Source: Paraliobacillus ryukyuensis
GTDB lineage: Bacteria; Bacillota; Bacilli; Bacillales; Amphibacillaceae
Assembly (NCBI RefSeq): GCF_003315295.1
Contig: NZ_QNRI01000002.1
Location: forward strand, 539,979-603,978
DNA: 64,000 bases
Direction: 5' to 3'
Position 1 is the first letter of the stretch; every line of letters starts with the position of its first letter. Under the pieces are notes generated by a model. It saw only the letters and a program-made list of their open reading frames with translations. It was not told the DNA's origin and did no database searches. Position numbers and translations under genes: made by a program. Shown here one piece after another: positions 1-9,702 of this stretch.

Positions 1-2
1 TA

Positions 3-161
3 CGAAATGAGCTTCCGCAGTTAGAAGACGGTATCAAAGCAAAAGATAGTACATTGATTGCAGATATACTAAATTATGAAATAGTACCTGGATTGGAAGC
101 ATTAAAACAAGCACTGACCAAATCAATTGATTTGGAAGGAGAACGAAAGAATGCGAATTGA
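3..161 (+). CDS. C-terminal fragment of an unrecognised protein (5' end outside window)
   Basis: An open frame enters from the left edge and ends in TGA at 159-161, giving about 52 residues that end in SIDLEGERKNAN. The start lies outside the window. It overlaps the next gene by 11 bases, and the GGAAGGAG ribosome binding site of that gene lies inside it, so the two are translationally coupled. I do not recognise the family. Its position directly before the Maf-type transferase suggests a gene of the flagellin or flagellin-glycosylation group. Confidence 0.55.
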   Translation, partial: RNELPQLEDGIKAKDSTLIADILNYEIVPGLEALKQALTKSIDLEGERKNAN

Positions 162-1965
162 AAACAGAGATTATCTTCGAAGAAACGACAGGCAATTGTT
201 AGAGAAATGCAATAGCATCTCTGTAAATAAAGAAAAAATTATTGTGGAGAATTCAAAAAAAGGAATACCTACAATGAAAATAAAAGTAGGTTCTCAATAC
301 AATTATATTCATAGTAAATATGATCCCAATTCAGAAGCTACTCGAATAACAGAGGATTTCAAATTAGACGAGGAGAAGGATCATATTCTTGTCTTTGGTT
401 TTGGGTTAGGCTATCATCTTAAAGCATTAACAAATAAATACCCTAACGTTTCTTTTACTGTTTATGAACCAGATATGAATATTTTAGCTGCTATGTTAGA
501 TACTGTTTCATTAGAGGAACAGATTGGTGTAAATATATTATCCTTTATGCATAGAGATAATCTTGAACAAGAAATAAATAAATTAAAAACAGTTTACTCT
601 CTTAAAATTCAAATTTACGCACATCCATTTTACCAAACGCATTATAGTAATGAATTATTTCATTTATATGAAACGCTCGCCAAATCATTAAAAAATGAAA
701 AGCATCGTTTGGCAACTAATTTATCCTTCCAAAAAAGATGGACGATTAATGCCATTAAAAATATACCCAAAATAATGCAAACACCAAACATTTTAAATGA
801 TATAGATAAAGATTTTTTTAAGGGGAAGACCGCAATCCTAGTATCTGCAGGACCTAGTTTAGATTCTGAGTATGAACACCTAAGATTTATTAAAGAAAAT
901 AAACAAGCGTACATCTTTTCAGTTGGTTCCGCAATTAATTCATTAATTGAACATAGTATTTATCCAGATGCAGCATGTACCTATGATCCCACAGAAAAAA
1001 ATAAAATTGTTTTTGAGAAAATAAAAGAAAAAGGAATAAGTGACATTCCTTTAATTTTTGGTAGTACAGTGGGTTATGAAACGTTGGAAAACTACCCTGG
1101 CAATATGCTTCATATGATCACTAGCCAAGACTCGGTAGCCCCAATTCTATTAAGCGAGAGTAAAGATTTAGATTTGGTTGTAGATGCACCATCAATTGCA
1201 GTTGTTACTTTTCAATTACTAGTTAAATTAGGGTTTAAAAGAATTGTCCTAGTTGGTCAGAATTTGGCCTATGAGAAAGAAAAAATGTACGCTAGTGGAA
1301 TAAGTTACGCACCTGAAACAATTAATAAAAAATTACTTAAAATTGAGAATGTGGAAGGAGAAGAAGTTTTCACTGATGATGGATTTAATCGTATGAAAGA
1401 ACATTTTGAGCATTATATTGCTATTGCAAATAATGTAACAGTTTATAACACCTCAAAAGGTGGTGCTAGAATAGATGGTGCACCGTTTATACCGTTAGAA
1501 CAGGTAATACATGATTGTTTAAAAAAAGATTCGATAGAAGTAGAATGGCTCTCTCAGAATAATAACTATAGTAAAGAAGAAGTTTATAAAAAGACATTAA
1601 ATTTATATAAGGCAAAAGATCAATTAAAATTATTATTAAGAGATGTTCAGGGTTTAATTAACACGTGTAAAGAAACCATTCAACTCCAAACAATAGAAAA
1701 AAAATTAGTTCAATTTGATAAAATATTTAAAAAAATAAGGGTTAATAACTATTATACAACTATAATTAGACCTATGATTAGATTTCAAACGGAACAGTTG
1801 GCGAAACAATCTAAAAAAATAAAAGCTGAAACAGACATTAAGAATAAAGTCGAAAAGATAGATACCTATTTTGGAGAATATCTAACTGAAATAGAAAATC
1901 ACCTAACATTTACAGAACCATACGTAGAAGAACTAATCGAAGCATTAAATAAGGATGGTGATTAA
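151..1965 (+). CDS. Motility-associated (Maf/DUF115) flagellin nonulosonic acid transferase
   Basis: This 604-residue protein matches the Maf family, whose central MptE-like/DUF115 domain (about residues 180-440) resembles a sialyltransferase fold. Family members attach pseudaminic or legionaminic acid to Ser/Thr of flagellin in the cytoplasm before export. The conserved stretch ILVSAGPSLDSEYEHL with its GPSLD motif is visible near residue 230, and VLVGQNLAY near residue 370. The C-terminal third is Lys-rich and helical. I chose ATG 151, which has GGAAGGAG just upstream, over an in-frame TTG at 127. It stands directly before the CMP-legionaminic acid genes, which would make its sugar donor. 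The stop overlaps the possible ribosome binding site region of the next gene. The acceptor flagellin is not in the window. Confidence 0.85.
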   Translation: MRIENRDYLRRNDRQLLEKCNSISVNKEKIIVENSKKGIPTMKIKVGSQYNYIHSKYDPNSEATRITEDFKLDEEKDHILVFGFGLGYHLKALTNKYPNVSFTVYEPDMNILAAMLDTVSLEEQIGVNILSFMHRDNLEQEINKLKTVYSLKIQIYAHPFYQTHYSNELFHLYETLAKSLKNEKHRLATNLSFQKRWTINAIKNIPKIMQTPNILNDIDKDFFKGKTAILVSAGPSLDSEYEHLRFIKENKQAYIFSVGSAINSLIEHSIYPDAACTYDPTEKNKIVFEKIKEKGISDIPLIFGSTVGYETLENYPGNMLHMITSQDSVAPILLSESKDLDLVVDAPSIAVVTFQLLVKLGFKRIVLVGQNLAYEKEKMYASGISYAPETINKKLLKIENVEGEEVFTDDGFNRMKEHFEHYIAIANNVTVYNTSKGGARIDGAPFIPLEQVIHDCLKKDSIEVEWLSQNNNYSKEEVYKKTLNLYKAKDQLKLLLRDVQGLINTCKETIQLQTIEKKLVQFDKIFKKIRVNNYYTTIIRPMIRFQTEQLAKQSKKIKAETDIKNKVEKIDTYFGEYLTEIENHLTFTEPYVEELIEALNKDGD

Positions 1966-1966
1966 T

Positions 1967-2965
1967 TTGAAAAAGGTATTGATAACAGGTGCTGATGGTT
2001 TTATCGGTTCGCATTTAACAGAGGCGTTAGTAAAGCAGGGATATCAGGTAAAAGCCTTTGTACAATATAATTCGTTTAATACTTGGGGGTGGTTGGATCA
2101 ATCTCCTAAAGAACTATTAGATCATGTAGAAATTTTTAGTGGAGACATTCGAGATCCATATGGAGTGAAAACAGCGATGAACGATTGCGAAGGCGTCCTT
2201 CATTTAGCATCGCTAATAGCTATTCCTTATTCTTATCATTCACCAGATACGTATATTGACACGAATGTTAAAGGTACTTTAAATGTCTTGCAAGCTGCCA
2301 AGGAACTTAACGTTAAAAAAGTTGTTCATACATCAACAAGTGAAGTATATGGTACTGCCAGGTATGTCCCGATTGATGAGAGTCATCCATTGCAAGGTCA
2401 ATCACCTTATTCGGCTTCAAAAATTGGAGCAGATCAACTGGCAATGTCATTTTATTCATCATTTAATACACCAGTTGCAATTATTCGCCCGTTTAATACT
2501 TATGGACCAAGGCAATCTGCAAGAGCGGTTATTCCAACAATAATTACACAAATAGCTAGTGGTAAGGAAACCATTAAATTAGGCGCCATCCATCCTACCA
2601 GAGATTTCAATTATGTCAAAGATACGGTAGCTGGTTTTATATCTATACTTGAAAGTGATAAAGCAATTGGTGAGGTAATTAACATCGGCAGTAACTACGA
2701 GGTTTCAATTGGAGAGACGGTTGAGCTAATTGCTAAAGTTATGGGAAGTAATGTAACTATTGAAACAGATGATCAGCGTATTCGACCAGAGAAAAGTGAA
2801 GTAGAAAGACTGTGGGCAGACAATGAAAAGGCGAAAAAATTACTCAATTGGCATCCTGAATTTAGTGGGATAGATGGATTTAAAAAAGGATTAGCTGAGA
2901 CGGCTGAATGGTTTACCAATAAAAATAACTTAAAGAGATATAAAGTAAGTCGGTATAATATATGA
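1967..2965 (+). CDS. legB: NAD-dependent nucleotide-sugar 4,6-dehydratase, LegB-like
   Basis: This is an extended SDR of about 332 residues with an N-terminal Rossmann motif GADGFIGSHL and the catalytic YSASK tetrad region (SPYSASKIGADQLA). LegB-type enzymes convert UDP- or GDP-GlcNAc to the 4-keto-6-deoxy sugar, the first committed step of legionaminic acid synthesis. Start: ATG 1955 is open, but TTG 1967 gives MKKVLITGADGF and has AAGGATGG at the proper distance (1951-1958), so I prefer TTG. The stop overlaps the next ATG by 4 bases (ATGA), consistent with one operon. The PtmE-like gene downstream hints at a GDP-linked substrate, as in Campylobacter; that is inference. Confidence 0.85.
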   Translation: MKKVLITGADGFIGSHLTEALVKQGYQVKAFVQYNSFNTWGWLDQSPKELLDHVEIFSGDIRDPYGVKTAMNDCEGVLHLASLIAIPYSYHSPDTYIDTNVKGTLNVLQAAKELNVKKVVHTSTSEVYGTARYVPIDESHPLQGQSPYSASKIGADQLAMSFYSSFNTPVAIIRPFNTYGPRQSARAVIPTIITQIASGKETIKLGAIHPTRDFNYVKDTVAGFISILESDKAIGEVINIGSNYEVSIGETVELIAKVMGSNVTIETDDQRIRPEKSEVERLWADNEKAKKLLNWHPEFSGIDGFKKGLAETAEWFTNKNNLKRYKVSRYNI

Positions 2966-4125
2966 ACAAACAATTGATAGATCAGATTACCAATGCTATA
3001 AAAAGTGTTATGCCAACAGATCAAGAAGTTTATCCATTACACACACCTAAATTTCAAGGAAATGAATGGAAGTATATGAAAGATTGCATTGATTCGACGT
3101 GGGTTTCGTCCGTGGGAAAATATGTTGATCAATTTGAGAAGGAATTAGCAGCTTATACTGGTGTGAAAAGAGCTATAGCAGTAACAAATGGTACTGCTGC
3201 CCTTCATTTATCGTTGATCGTTACTGGAGTACAGCCGGGGGATGAGGTCTTAATTCCTTCTTTATCATTTGTCGCCACCGCGAATGCTGTAACTTATTGC
3301 CAAGCAACACCGCATTTTGTAGATTGCGATCAAAAAACTTTAGGGATAAATGTTAAGAAGCTGTTTGCTTATTTAGAAACGAATACTTTTGTTAAACAAG
3401 GTCAGCTTTATAATAAACATACAAACAATCGAATTAGTACTATTGTACCAATGCATACCTTTGGTCATCCGGTTGACATGGATGAACTATTAGAATTAGC
3501 GAAACAGTTTGACTTGAAAGTAGTAGAAGATGCTGCTGAAGGACTAGGTTCATTTTACAAAGGAAAACATGTAGGTTCTTTTGGGGACACCGCCGCCCTA
3601 AGTTTTAACGGTAACAAAGTGATAACTACTGGTGGTGGTGGCGCAGTATTAACGAATGATGAAACATTAGCAGATAGAGCAAAACATTTATCTACTGTGG
3701 CAAAGGTACCACATCAGTGGGAATATATTCATGATGAAATTGGATTTAATTATCGAATGCCGAATATAAATGCTGCATTGGGGTGTGCACAATTAGAGCA
3801 AATACCACTGTTTTTAGAAAAAAAAAGAAACTTAGCGTATCAATATAATAAAGTTATTAAGTCGATAGAAGGAATAGAATTTTTTACTGAGAAAGAGCAT
3901 AACCATTCAAATTATTGGTTAAATGCCATTTTATTGGATGATCCGGATATTAATTTAAGAAATGAAATTATTCAAAGATTGCATAAAGAAAAGATACTAG
4001 TAAGACCAATTTGGAAGCCACTTAATGAATTGGTAATGTATCAAAACTGTCCGAGAATGGACTTAAGTGTATCTAAGGATCTTAATGAAAGAATAATAAA
4101 TCTACCTAGTAATGTTTGGGAGTAA
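2962..4125 (+). CDS. legC: PLP-dependent 4-aminotransferase, LegC-like (DegT/DnrJ/EryC1 family)
   Basis: The 387-residue protein belongs to the DegT/DnrJ/EryC1/StrS aminotransferases: TNGTAALHLSL near residue 75, VVEDAAEGLGS near 190 and FNGNKVITTGGGG near 215 carrying the probable PLP lysine. LegC enzymes transfer an amino group to the 4-keto sugar made by LegB. The N-terminal extension of about 30 residues before PLHTPKF and the length fit the LegC/NeuE-associated branch rather than PseC. The start ATG overlaps the LegB stop by 4 bases, and six bases separate its stop from legG, so it sits inside the operon. Confidence 0.85.
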   Translation: MNKQLIDQITNAIKSVMPTDQEVYPLHTPKFQGNEWKYMKDCIDSTWVSSVGKYVDQFEKELAAYTGVKRAIAVTNGTAALHLSLIVTGVQPGDEVLIPSLSFVATANAVTYCQATPHFVDCDQKTLGINVKKLFAYLETNTFVKQGQLYNKHTNNRISTIVPMHTFGHPVDMDELLELAKQFDLKVVEDAAEGLGSFYKGKHVGSFGDTAALSFNGNKVITTGGGGAVLTNDETLADRAKHLSTVAKVPHQWEYIHDEIGFNYRMPNINAALGCAQLEQIPLFLEKKRNLAYQYNKVIKSIEGIEFFTEKEHNHSNYWLNAILLDDPDINLRNEIIQRLHKEKILVRPIWKPLNELVMYQNCPRMDLSVSKDLNERIINLPSNVWE

Positions 4126-4131
4126 ATAGAC

Positions 4132-5298
4132 ATGAAACAAAAAATATGTGTAGTAACTGGAACAAGAGCGGAATATGGACTACTTTATTGGTTGTTAAAA
4201 GAGTTACAGGAGGATGATGACATTGAATTGCAGTTAATTGCAACTGGGATGCACCTTTCTCCTGAATTTGGTCTTACATTTAGACAAATTGAAGAAGATG
4301 GCTTTTTGATAAACGAAAAAGTTGAAATGGTTCTATCCAGTGATACACCAGTCGGGGTTAGTAAGTCAATAGGATTAGGTGTGATAGGTTTTGCGGATGC
4401 TTTAAACCGTTTAGACCCAGATATTTTGGTTGTTTTAGGTGATCGGTATGAAATATTTGCTGCTGCACAAGCTGCGATGGTAGCACGTATTCCAATTGCT
4501 CATATACATGGGGGAGAAATAACAGAAGGTGCGATTGATGATCCTATTAGACATGCTATAACAAAAATGGCACATTATCATTTTGTGGCGACGGAAGAAT
4601 ATCGCAGAAGAGTTATTCAACTAGGAGAGATGCCAGAAAATGTAACTTTAGTTGGAGCACTTGGTATTGATCAAATAAAAAAAGTAAATTTATTATCAAA
4701 GCAACAACTAGAAAAGGAACTGGAATTAAAAATTAATTCACTATCTTTTCTGGTTACTTATCATCCAGAAACTAATAATGCGATTAACCCGGAAAAACAG
4801 ATTGATGAATTAATTGAAGCACTAAAAGCCTTTCCATACGCTACGACTATAATAACTAAAGCTAATGCTGATGCCGGTGGAAGAATTATTAATCAAAAAT
4901 TCTTAGAGTTCGCTAGACAAAATGTTGATAGAGTGAAAATATTTGATAATCTAGGGCAATTAAAATATTTAAGTACTTTATCCAAAATAGATGTAGTAAT
5001 TGGAAATTCTTCTAGTGGTATCATAGAAGTTCCTTATTTTAAAAAGCCTACTGTCAATATTGGCGATAGACAAACAGGGAGACAAAAAGCAAAATCTATT
5101 ATAGATTGTAAATGTGAAAAAAATGATATCATTCACGCAATAAGCAAAGCTATAACAATAGAGTTTCAAAAGAAATTAATAAAAACAAACTCTTTGTTTG
5201 GAAGTGGAAATGCGTCAACCAAGATATACCATGAATTAAAAAAAATCGATAAAGTAGAAAGTAATAAAAAGTTTTATGATGTAACTATTGAAACGTGA
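4132..5298 (+). CDS. legG: Hydrolysing UDP/GDP-sugar 2-epimerase, LegG/NeuC-like
   Basis: The 388-residue sequence opens with KICVVTGTRAEYGLLYWLL, the NeuC signature, and has IAHIHGGEITEGAIDDPIRH near residue 125 and GNSSSGIIEVP near residue 288, both typical of epimerase-2 family enzymes. The reaction inverts C2 and releases the nucleotide, giving 2,4-diacetamido-2,4,6-trideoxymannose, the substrate for LegI. It lies between legC and legI with no room for a separate promoter. A NeuC of true sialic acid synthesis would look similar, but the dehydratase and aminotransferase upstream favour legionaminic acid. Confidence 0.87.
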   Translation: MKQKICVVTGTRAEYGLLYWLLKELQEDDDIELQLIATGMHLSPEFGLTFRQIEEDGFLINEKVEMVLSSDTPVGVSKSIGLGVIGFADALNRLDPDILVVLGDRYEIFAAAQAAMVARIPIAHIHGGEITEGAIDDPIRHAITKMAHYHFVATEEYRRRVIQLGEMPENVTLVGALGIDQIKKVNLLSKQQLEKELELKINSLSFLVTYHPETNNAINPEKQIDELIEALKAFPYATTIITKANADAGGRIINQKFLEFARQNVDRVKIFDNLGQLKYLSTLSKIDVVIGNSSSGIIEVPYFKKPTVNIGDRQTGRQKAKSIIDCKCEKNDIIHAISKAITIEFQKKLIKTNSLFGSGNASTKIYHELKKIDKVESNKKFYDVTIET

Positions 5299-5309
5299 GG
5301 ATGTTTAAA

Positions 5310-6377
5310 ATGGAAAAAACGTATATCATAGCAGAGGCTGGAGTGAATCATAATGGAGATATACAAATTGCAAAAAAACTTATTGAAACAGCATCTAATT
5401 GCGGAGCTGACGCAATCAAATTTCAAACTTTCCATGCATCAACACTGGTAACGGTAAATGCTAAACAAACAAAATACCAACAGAAAAATACTGGTCAAAA
5501 AAAATCCCAATTAGAAATGCTGCAGCAACTAGAATTAACGGACAATGAATTTATGGAATTGAATGCTTTTAGTGAGACGAAAGGAATAGATTTTTTATCA
5601 ACTCCATTTGATAGAGATAGTTTGGATTTCTTAGTAGATAAACTAGAGTTAAGCACCATTAAGATCTCTTCTGGTGACTTAAATAATTATCCATACTTAT
5701 ATGAAGTAGCAAAAAAAAGTGATCAAATAATTATTTCAACTGGGATGTCAACAATTGATGAAATACATAAGGCATTAGCGTTCATAGCTTATGGCCTTGC
5801 TGGAAAAGAGATAAATAATAAAAGTGATGTGTTGGAATTCTATCAATTAAGTGTCGCAAAAGAAAAATTAAAACAACACGTAACAGTATTGCAGTGTACT
5901 ACTTCTTATCCAACCCCCTTGGAAGAAGTTAATTTACAGTCTATTAAATTTTTACAACAGGAATTAGCTTTACCAGTAGGTTTCTCGGATCACACAGATA
6001 GTACGTTAATACCAGCTACAGCCGTAGCAATGGGGGCTTGTGTCATCGAAAAACACTTCACATTAGACAAAACGATGCCAGGTCCAGATCATAAGGCTTC
6101 TTTGGAACCAATCCAATTAAAAGAAATGATTGAAGCAATACGTAAAGTTGAAAAAGCACAGGGTAACTTCGGGAAAAAACTAACTGTTAGTGAAAAAGAC
6201 AATATTAATTTGGTTAGAAAAAGTTTAATTGCAAATAGAAATATAAGTAAAGGTGAGTTGTTTACAGAGGGAAATCTAGTTGTTAAGCGACCAGGGGACG
6301 GGATATCACCTGAATTTTATTGGGATTACATTGGAACACAGGCTCAAAAAGATTACCAAAAGGATGACTTGATTTGA
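5310..6377 (+). CDS. legI: N,N'-diacetyllegionaminate synthase, LegI/NeuB-like
   Basis: This 355-residue NeuB family protein starts MEKTYIIAEAGVNHNGD and has the TIM-barrel motifs DAIKFQTF, FLSTPFD, IKISSGDLNN, and GFSDHT near the active site, followed by a C-terminal SAF (antifreeze-like) domain (about residues 285-345, LVRKSLIANRNISKGE). It condenses the 6-deoxy-mannosamine derivative with PEP. I chose ATG 5310 because GAGG at 5298-5301 is properly spaced; GTG 5295 is an upstream alternative. The gene almost touches legG and overlaps the acetyltransferase by 4 bases. Specificity for legionaminic over neuraminic acid is inferred from the neighbours. Confidence 0.87.
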   Translation: MEKTYIIAEAGVNHNGDIQIAKKLIETASNCGADAIKFQTFHASTLVTVNAKQTKYQQKNTGQKKSQLEMLQQLELTDNEFMELNAFSETKGIDFLSTPFDRDSLDFLVDKLELSTIKISSGDLNNYPYLYEVAKKSDQIIISTGMSTIDEIHKALAFIAYGLAGKEINNKSDVLEFYQLSVAKEKLKQHVTVLQCTTSYPTPLEEVNLQSIKFLQQELALPVGFSDHTDSTLIPATAVAMGACVIEKHFTLDKTMPGPDHKASLEPIQLKEMIEAIRKVEKAQGNFGKKLTVSEKDNINLVRKSLIANRNISKGELFTEGNLVVKRPGDGISPEFYWDYIGTQAQKDYQKDDLI

Positions 6378-7006
6378 AACAAAAACCAGTAATTATTTTA
6401 GGGAATGGTGGTCATGCTACGGCGATTGGAGAATTGTTGATTTTAAATGATTATCATGTACTTGGTTTTACAAACCCTCGCAATGAAGATAATGTTTATC
6501 AATTCAAATATTTAGGTAATGATGATGTTATTATTAATTATTCACCACAAGAAATTTACTTGGTCAACGCTATAGGTTCAGCTTCGGATTTAGTATTAAG
6601 AACAAAAAAATATATCGAATTTAGTGAGAAAGACTATAACTTTCTATCGCTCATTCACCCTTCAGCTAAAGTATCAGACTTTGCTGATTTGTCTGTTGGA
6701 GTTCAAATAATGGCTGGAGCAATTGTACAACCTTTCAGTTTTGTTGGTGAAAACTCTATCATTAATACGGGCACAATTGTAGAACATGAATGTCATATTA
6801 GTAACCATTGTCACGTCGCTCCAGGAGCAGTTTTATGTGGTGGTGTAAATGTCGGTTGTCAGACTTTTATTGGTGCGAATTCCACAGTAAAACAGAATAT
6901 TACGATAGGAAATCTAAACACCATTGGAGCAAATTCCTTTGTAAATAAAAACACTTTAGATGGAAAAAACTACTACGGTATACCAGTAAAGGAAGTGAGA
7001 CAATGA
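6374..7006 (+). CDS. NeuD/LegH-like hexapeptide-repeat sugar acetyltransferase
   Basis: The 210-residue protein has an N-terminal nucleotide-sugar-binding Rossmann-like part (IILGNGGHATAIGELL) and a left-handed beta-helix from about residue 95 (VQIMAGAIVQPFSFVGENS, then NTGTIVEHECHISNHCHVAPGA with the catalytic His region). This is the NeuD/PglD/LegH layout: acetyl-CoA-dependent N-acetylation of the 4-amino group made by LegC. The start is TTG 6374, with AAAAGGATG upstream, overlapping the legI stop by 4 bases; its own stop overlaps the next ATG by 4 bases. An O-acetyltransferase role on the finished sugar cannot be excluded. Confidence 0.8.
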   Translation: MKQKPVIILGNGGHATAIGELLILNDYHVLGFTNPRNEDNVYQFKYLGNDDVIINYSPQEIYLVNAIGSASDLVLRTKKYIEFSEKDYNFLSLIHPSAKVSDFADLSVGVQIMAGAIVQPFSFVGENSIINTGTIVEHECHISNHCHVAPGAVLCGGVNVGCQTFIGANSTVKQNITIGNLNTIGANSFVNKNTLDGKNYYGIPVKEVRQ

Positions 7007-8049
7007 ATAATTGGTTAGATATAGTAGTTGACAAGTCAAGCTCAATAATGGAAACCATGAAGGTCATTGATAAAGAAGCAACACAATTTGCAGCAGTTAT
7101 AGAAAAGGGCGTCTTATGTGGAACTGTTACAGACGGTGATGTTAGGAGAGGTTTATTAAAAGGGATTGGAATTGAGGATGAAGTTCAAAAAATAATGAAC
7201 AAAAATCCTATTTACGTAAGTGATGATGAGGAAATTAGTAACAAAAGAGATATTTTGATTAGAAATAAAGTAAGACAATTACCAGTGGTTAATGCAAAAA
7301 GAGAATTGATTGATATACTTTTTTGGGATGAAATAGATCGAGCCATTGAAAAACCAAATAAAGTATTACTAATGGCAGGAGGCCTTGGAACAAGGTTAAG
7401 ACCTCTAACCAACGAGATTCCCAAACCATTACTTAAAGTAGGAGACAAACCAATTTTGCATACAATAATTGATGGTTTTAAGAAATATGGGTTTACGGAT
7501 ATTTATCTATCTGTCAATTATAAGAGCGAAGCTATTCAAGAGTACTTTCAAGATGGGAAGCAACTAGGTGTTAATATTAAGTATTTAGACGAAACAAGGC
7601 GTTTAGGTACTGCAGGGGCAATATCTTTACTTAAAGAACAGATAAATGAACCTTTTTTTGTTATGAATGGCGATTTATTAACAACGGTCAACTTTGCACA
7701 GTTATTAAAATTTCATCAAGAACACGATGCTACAGCTACAATGTGTGTAAGAGAATATGAATTTCAAATTCCGTTTGGGGTGATAAAGACAAGTGATGAT
7801 CGTCTAATCGAAATTCAAGAAAAGCCAACACATAAAGAATTTGTCAATGCAGGAATATACGTGTTAAATCCAAAAGTAGTAGATCTTATTCCATATAATG
7901 AGTTTTATGACATGCCTACACTCTTTCAAGATTTGATAAAGCATAATATGAAAACTTCAGCTTTTCCACTTAGAGAGTACTGGTTAGATATTGGGAGACA
8001 CGATGATTTAAAAAGAGCAAATAGTGATTATTTCGATAATTTTATTTAA
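7003..8049 (+). CDS. CBS-domain sugar-1-phosphate nucleotidyltransferase, PtmE-like
   Basis: The protein has two CBS repeats at the N-terminus (about residues 10-115, with GTVTDGDVRRGLL and VRQLPVVNAKREL) followed by an NTP_transferase domain (LLMAGGLGTRLRPLT near residue 120, then MNGDLLT and EIQEKPTHKEFVNAGIYVLNP). This fusion is the hallmark of PtmE of Campylobacter jejuni, a glucosamine-1-phosphate guanylyltransferase feeding a GDP-linked legionaminic acid pathway. Substrate here is inferred. The ATG overlaps the previous stop by 4 bases. Its stop is followed by a 136-base gap, the first break in the run of genes, which contains no clear terminator. Confidence 0.8.
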   Translation: MNNWLDIVVDKSSSIMETMKVIDKEATQFAAVIEKGVLCGTVTDGDVRRGLLKGIGIEDEVQKIMNKNPIYVSDDEEISNKRDILIRNKVRQLPVVNAKRELIDILFWDEIDRAIEKPNKVLLMAGGLGTRLRPLTNEIPKPLLKVGDKPILHTIIDGFKKYGFTDIYLSVNYKSEAIQEYFQDGKQLGVNIKYLDETRRLGTAGAISLLKEQINEPFFVMNGDLLTTVNFAQLLKFHQEHDATATMCVREYEFQIPFGVIKTSDDRLIEIQEKPTHKEFVNAGIYVLNPKVVDLIPYNEFYDMPTLFQDLIKHNMKTSAFPLREYWLDIGRHDDLKRANSDYFDNFI

Positions 8050-8185
8050 CATATGTGTTTGATCATTTAAAAGGCAAAATCTATTTAACTTAACTATATT
8101 TTTAACACTTTATTATTAAAAACTCAACGCAATTATAAAAATTCCAAGTTAGTTTACTGCAGCTAAATTGAGGAGAGAGATCTAA

Positions 8186-8914
8186 TTGATAAATAATAAA
8201 AAGGTTCTAGCACTTATCCCTGCCAGAGGGGGGAGTAAATCATTACCTCTAAAAAATATTATTGATTTTGGTGGAAAACCACTTATACAATGGACCATAG
8301 ATTCTGCGTTACAAACAAGCTATATAGACAAAATTGTTGTATCAACCGATAATGCTGAAATTGGTAAAGTCGCTAGTCAAAAAGGGGTATTTATTCAAAA
8401 TCGACCGCCTGAACTCTCCAGAGATGATTCATTGATAAAAGATACTATTGATTATGTTATAGACACTTTACAAAAAAATGGAGAGGAGTTTGACTATTTT
8501 GTCTTATTAGAACCTACTTCACCATTGCGTAATGTAGATGATATAAAGAATTGTATTGAATTAATAGACGAATACAAATACGATTCAGTAGCAACTTTTA
8601 CTGAAGCAAGTCTTAACCCTTGGAGAGCTTGGGAAATAAAACAAACCACTGCTAACTCATTTATAGACAAAGCAAATCCTTGGCTACCCAGACAAAAGTT
8701 ACCTAAAGCATACATGTTAAACGGTGCAGTTTATACTACTACTATAGACTTTATAAGAAAAAGCGAAATGGAAATTTTTGGTGGTGAAGGTGGGGCTATT
8801 ATAATGCCCAAAGATAGAAGTATAGATGTCGACGATAAATATGATTTAAAATTGGCAAGAATTATCTTAGAAGAGAATGGTGTAGAGGAAAAATTTCAAA
8901 TAAAAGGAGAATAA
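8186..8914 (+). CDS. legF: CMP-legionaminic acid synthetase, LegF/NeuA family
   Basis: The 242-residue protein opens ALIPARGGSKSLPLKNI, the nucleotide-binding signature of CMP-nonulosonate cytidylyltransferases, and has LLEPTSPLRNVDDI near residue 108 and SIDVDDKYDL near the C-terminus. It activates the nonulosonic acid with CTP, giving the donor for the Maf transferase at the start of the window. The start is TTG 8186, preceded by AGGAGAGA. Two bases separate it from the following SDR gene. Confidence 0.87.
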   Translation: MINNKKVLALIPARGGSKSLPLKNIIDFGGKPLIQWTIDSALQTSYIDKIVVSTDNAEIGKVASQKGVFIQNRPPELSRDDSLIKDTIDYVIDTLQKNGEEFDYFVLLEPTSPLRNVDDIKNCIELIDEYKYDSVATFTEASLNPWRAWEIKQTTANSFIDKANPWLPRQKLPKAYMLNGAVYTTTIDFIRKSEMEIFGGEGGAIIMPKDRSIDVDDKYDLKLARIILEENGVEEKFQIKGE

Positions 8915-8916
8915 AC

Positions 8917-9702
8917 ATGAGTCACTCATTAAATGAATTACAAAACCTAAATGGTAAAACTGCCTTAGTAACAGGAGGAGCTGGATACTTAGGTATGGCT
9001 ATGTGTGAAGTTTTAGCTGAACTTGGCTCTAATATTATTATTGCAAGTCGAAATCTAGATAAAGTAGAGACTGCAAGGGAAAAGCTTAAGATTAAATTTC
9101 CTGATATAGAAGTACATTCACTTCAATTAGATTTATTAGATGATACTTCGATTAAAAATTTATTTCATAATATCAATAGTTTAGATATTTTAATAAATAA
9201 TGCTTGGTCAGGTAAAAAAAACTCCTTTGAATCAATAAGTAATGACGATTGGGAATACGATATTAATTTGAGTCTTAATTCAGTTTTTAAAATGATTAAA
9301 CATGCAAAGCCGCTTTTAAAAAAGAATAAGGGAGTAATATTAAATGTCTCCTCTATGTATGGGCATATAGCACCTGACTATAGACTATATAATAATGATA
9401 ACTACGTTAATCCACCTAGTTATGGTGCAGCAAAAGCTGGTGTGATTCAATTTACAAAGTATTTGGCTAGTTTTTTAGCACCGGAAGGAATTCGTGTTAA
9501 CTGTATAAGTCCTGGAGCATTTCCACATAAAGAAACACAACAAGATCATGAATTCATGGAAAGGTTGGGTTCCAAAAATCCATTGAATAGAATTGGTTAT
9601 CCTGATGAATTAAAAGGAGTCGTCGCTTTGTTATGCACTAATGCATCATCATATATGACAGGACAAAATATATGTGTTGATGGGGGATGGGGAATTTGGT
9701 GA
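8917..9702 (+). CDS. Short-chain dehydrogenase/reductase, PtmA-like, of the nonulosonic acid cluster
   Basis: A classical SDR of 261 residues: TGGAGYLGMAM cofactor motif near residue 18, NNAWSG in place of NNAG, the active-site YGAAKAG near residue 168, and a C-terminal GQNICVDGGWGIW. Similar SDRs (PtmA) sit next to the CMP-legionaminate synthetase in Campylobacter flagellin glycosylation islands. It has AAAGGAG before the ATG and overlaps the next gene by 4 bases. It may act on precursor supply or on tailoring of the sugar; the sequence does not decide this. It resembles the second SDR of this cluster in its C-terminal sequence. Confidence 0.75.
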   Translation: MSHSLNELQNLNGKTALVTGGAGYLGMAMCEVLAELGSNIIIASRNLDKVETAREKLKIKFPDIEVHSLQLDLLDDTSIKNLFHNINSLDILINNAWSGKKNSFESISNDDWEYDINLSLNSVFKMIKHAKPLLKKNKGVILNVSSMYGHIAPDYRLYNNDNYVNPPSYGAAKAGVIQFTKYLASFLAPEGIRVNCISPGAFPHKETQQDHEFMERLGSKNPLNRIGYPDELKGVVALLCTNASSYMTGQNICVDGGWGIW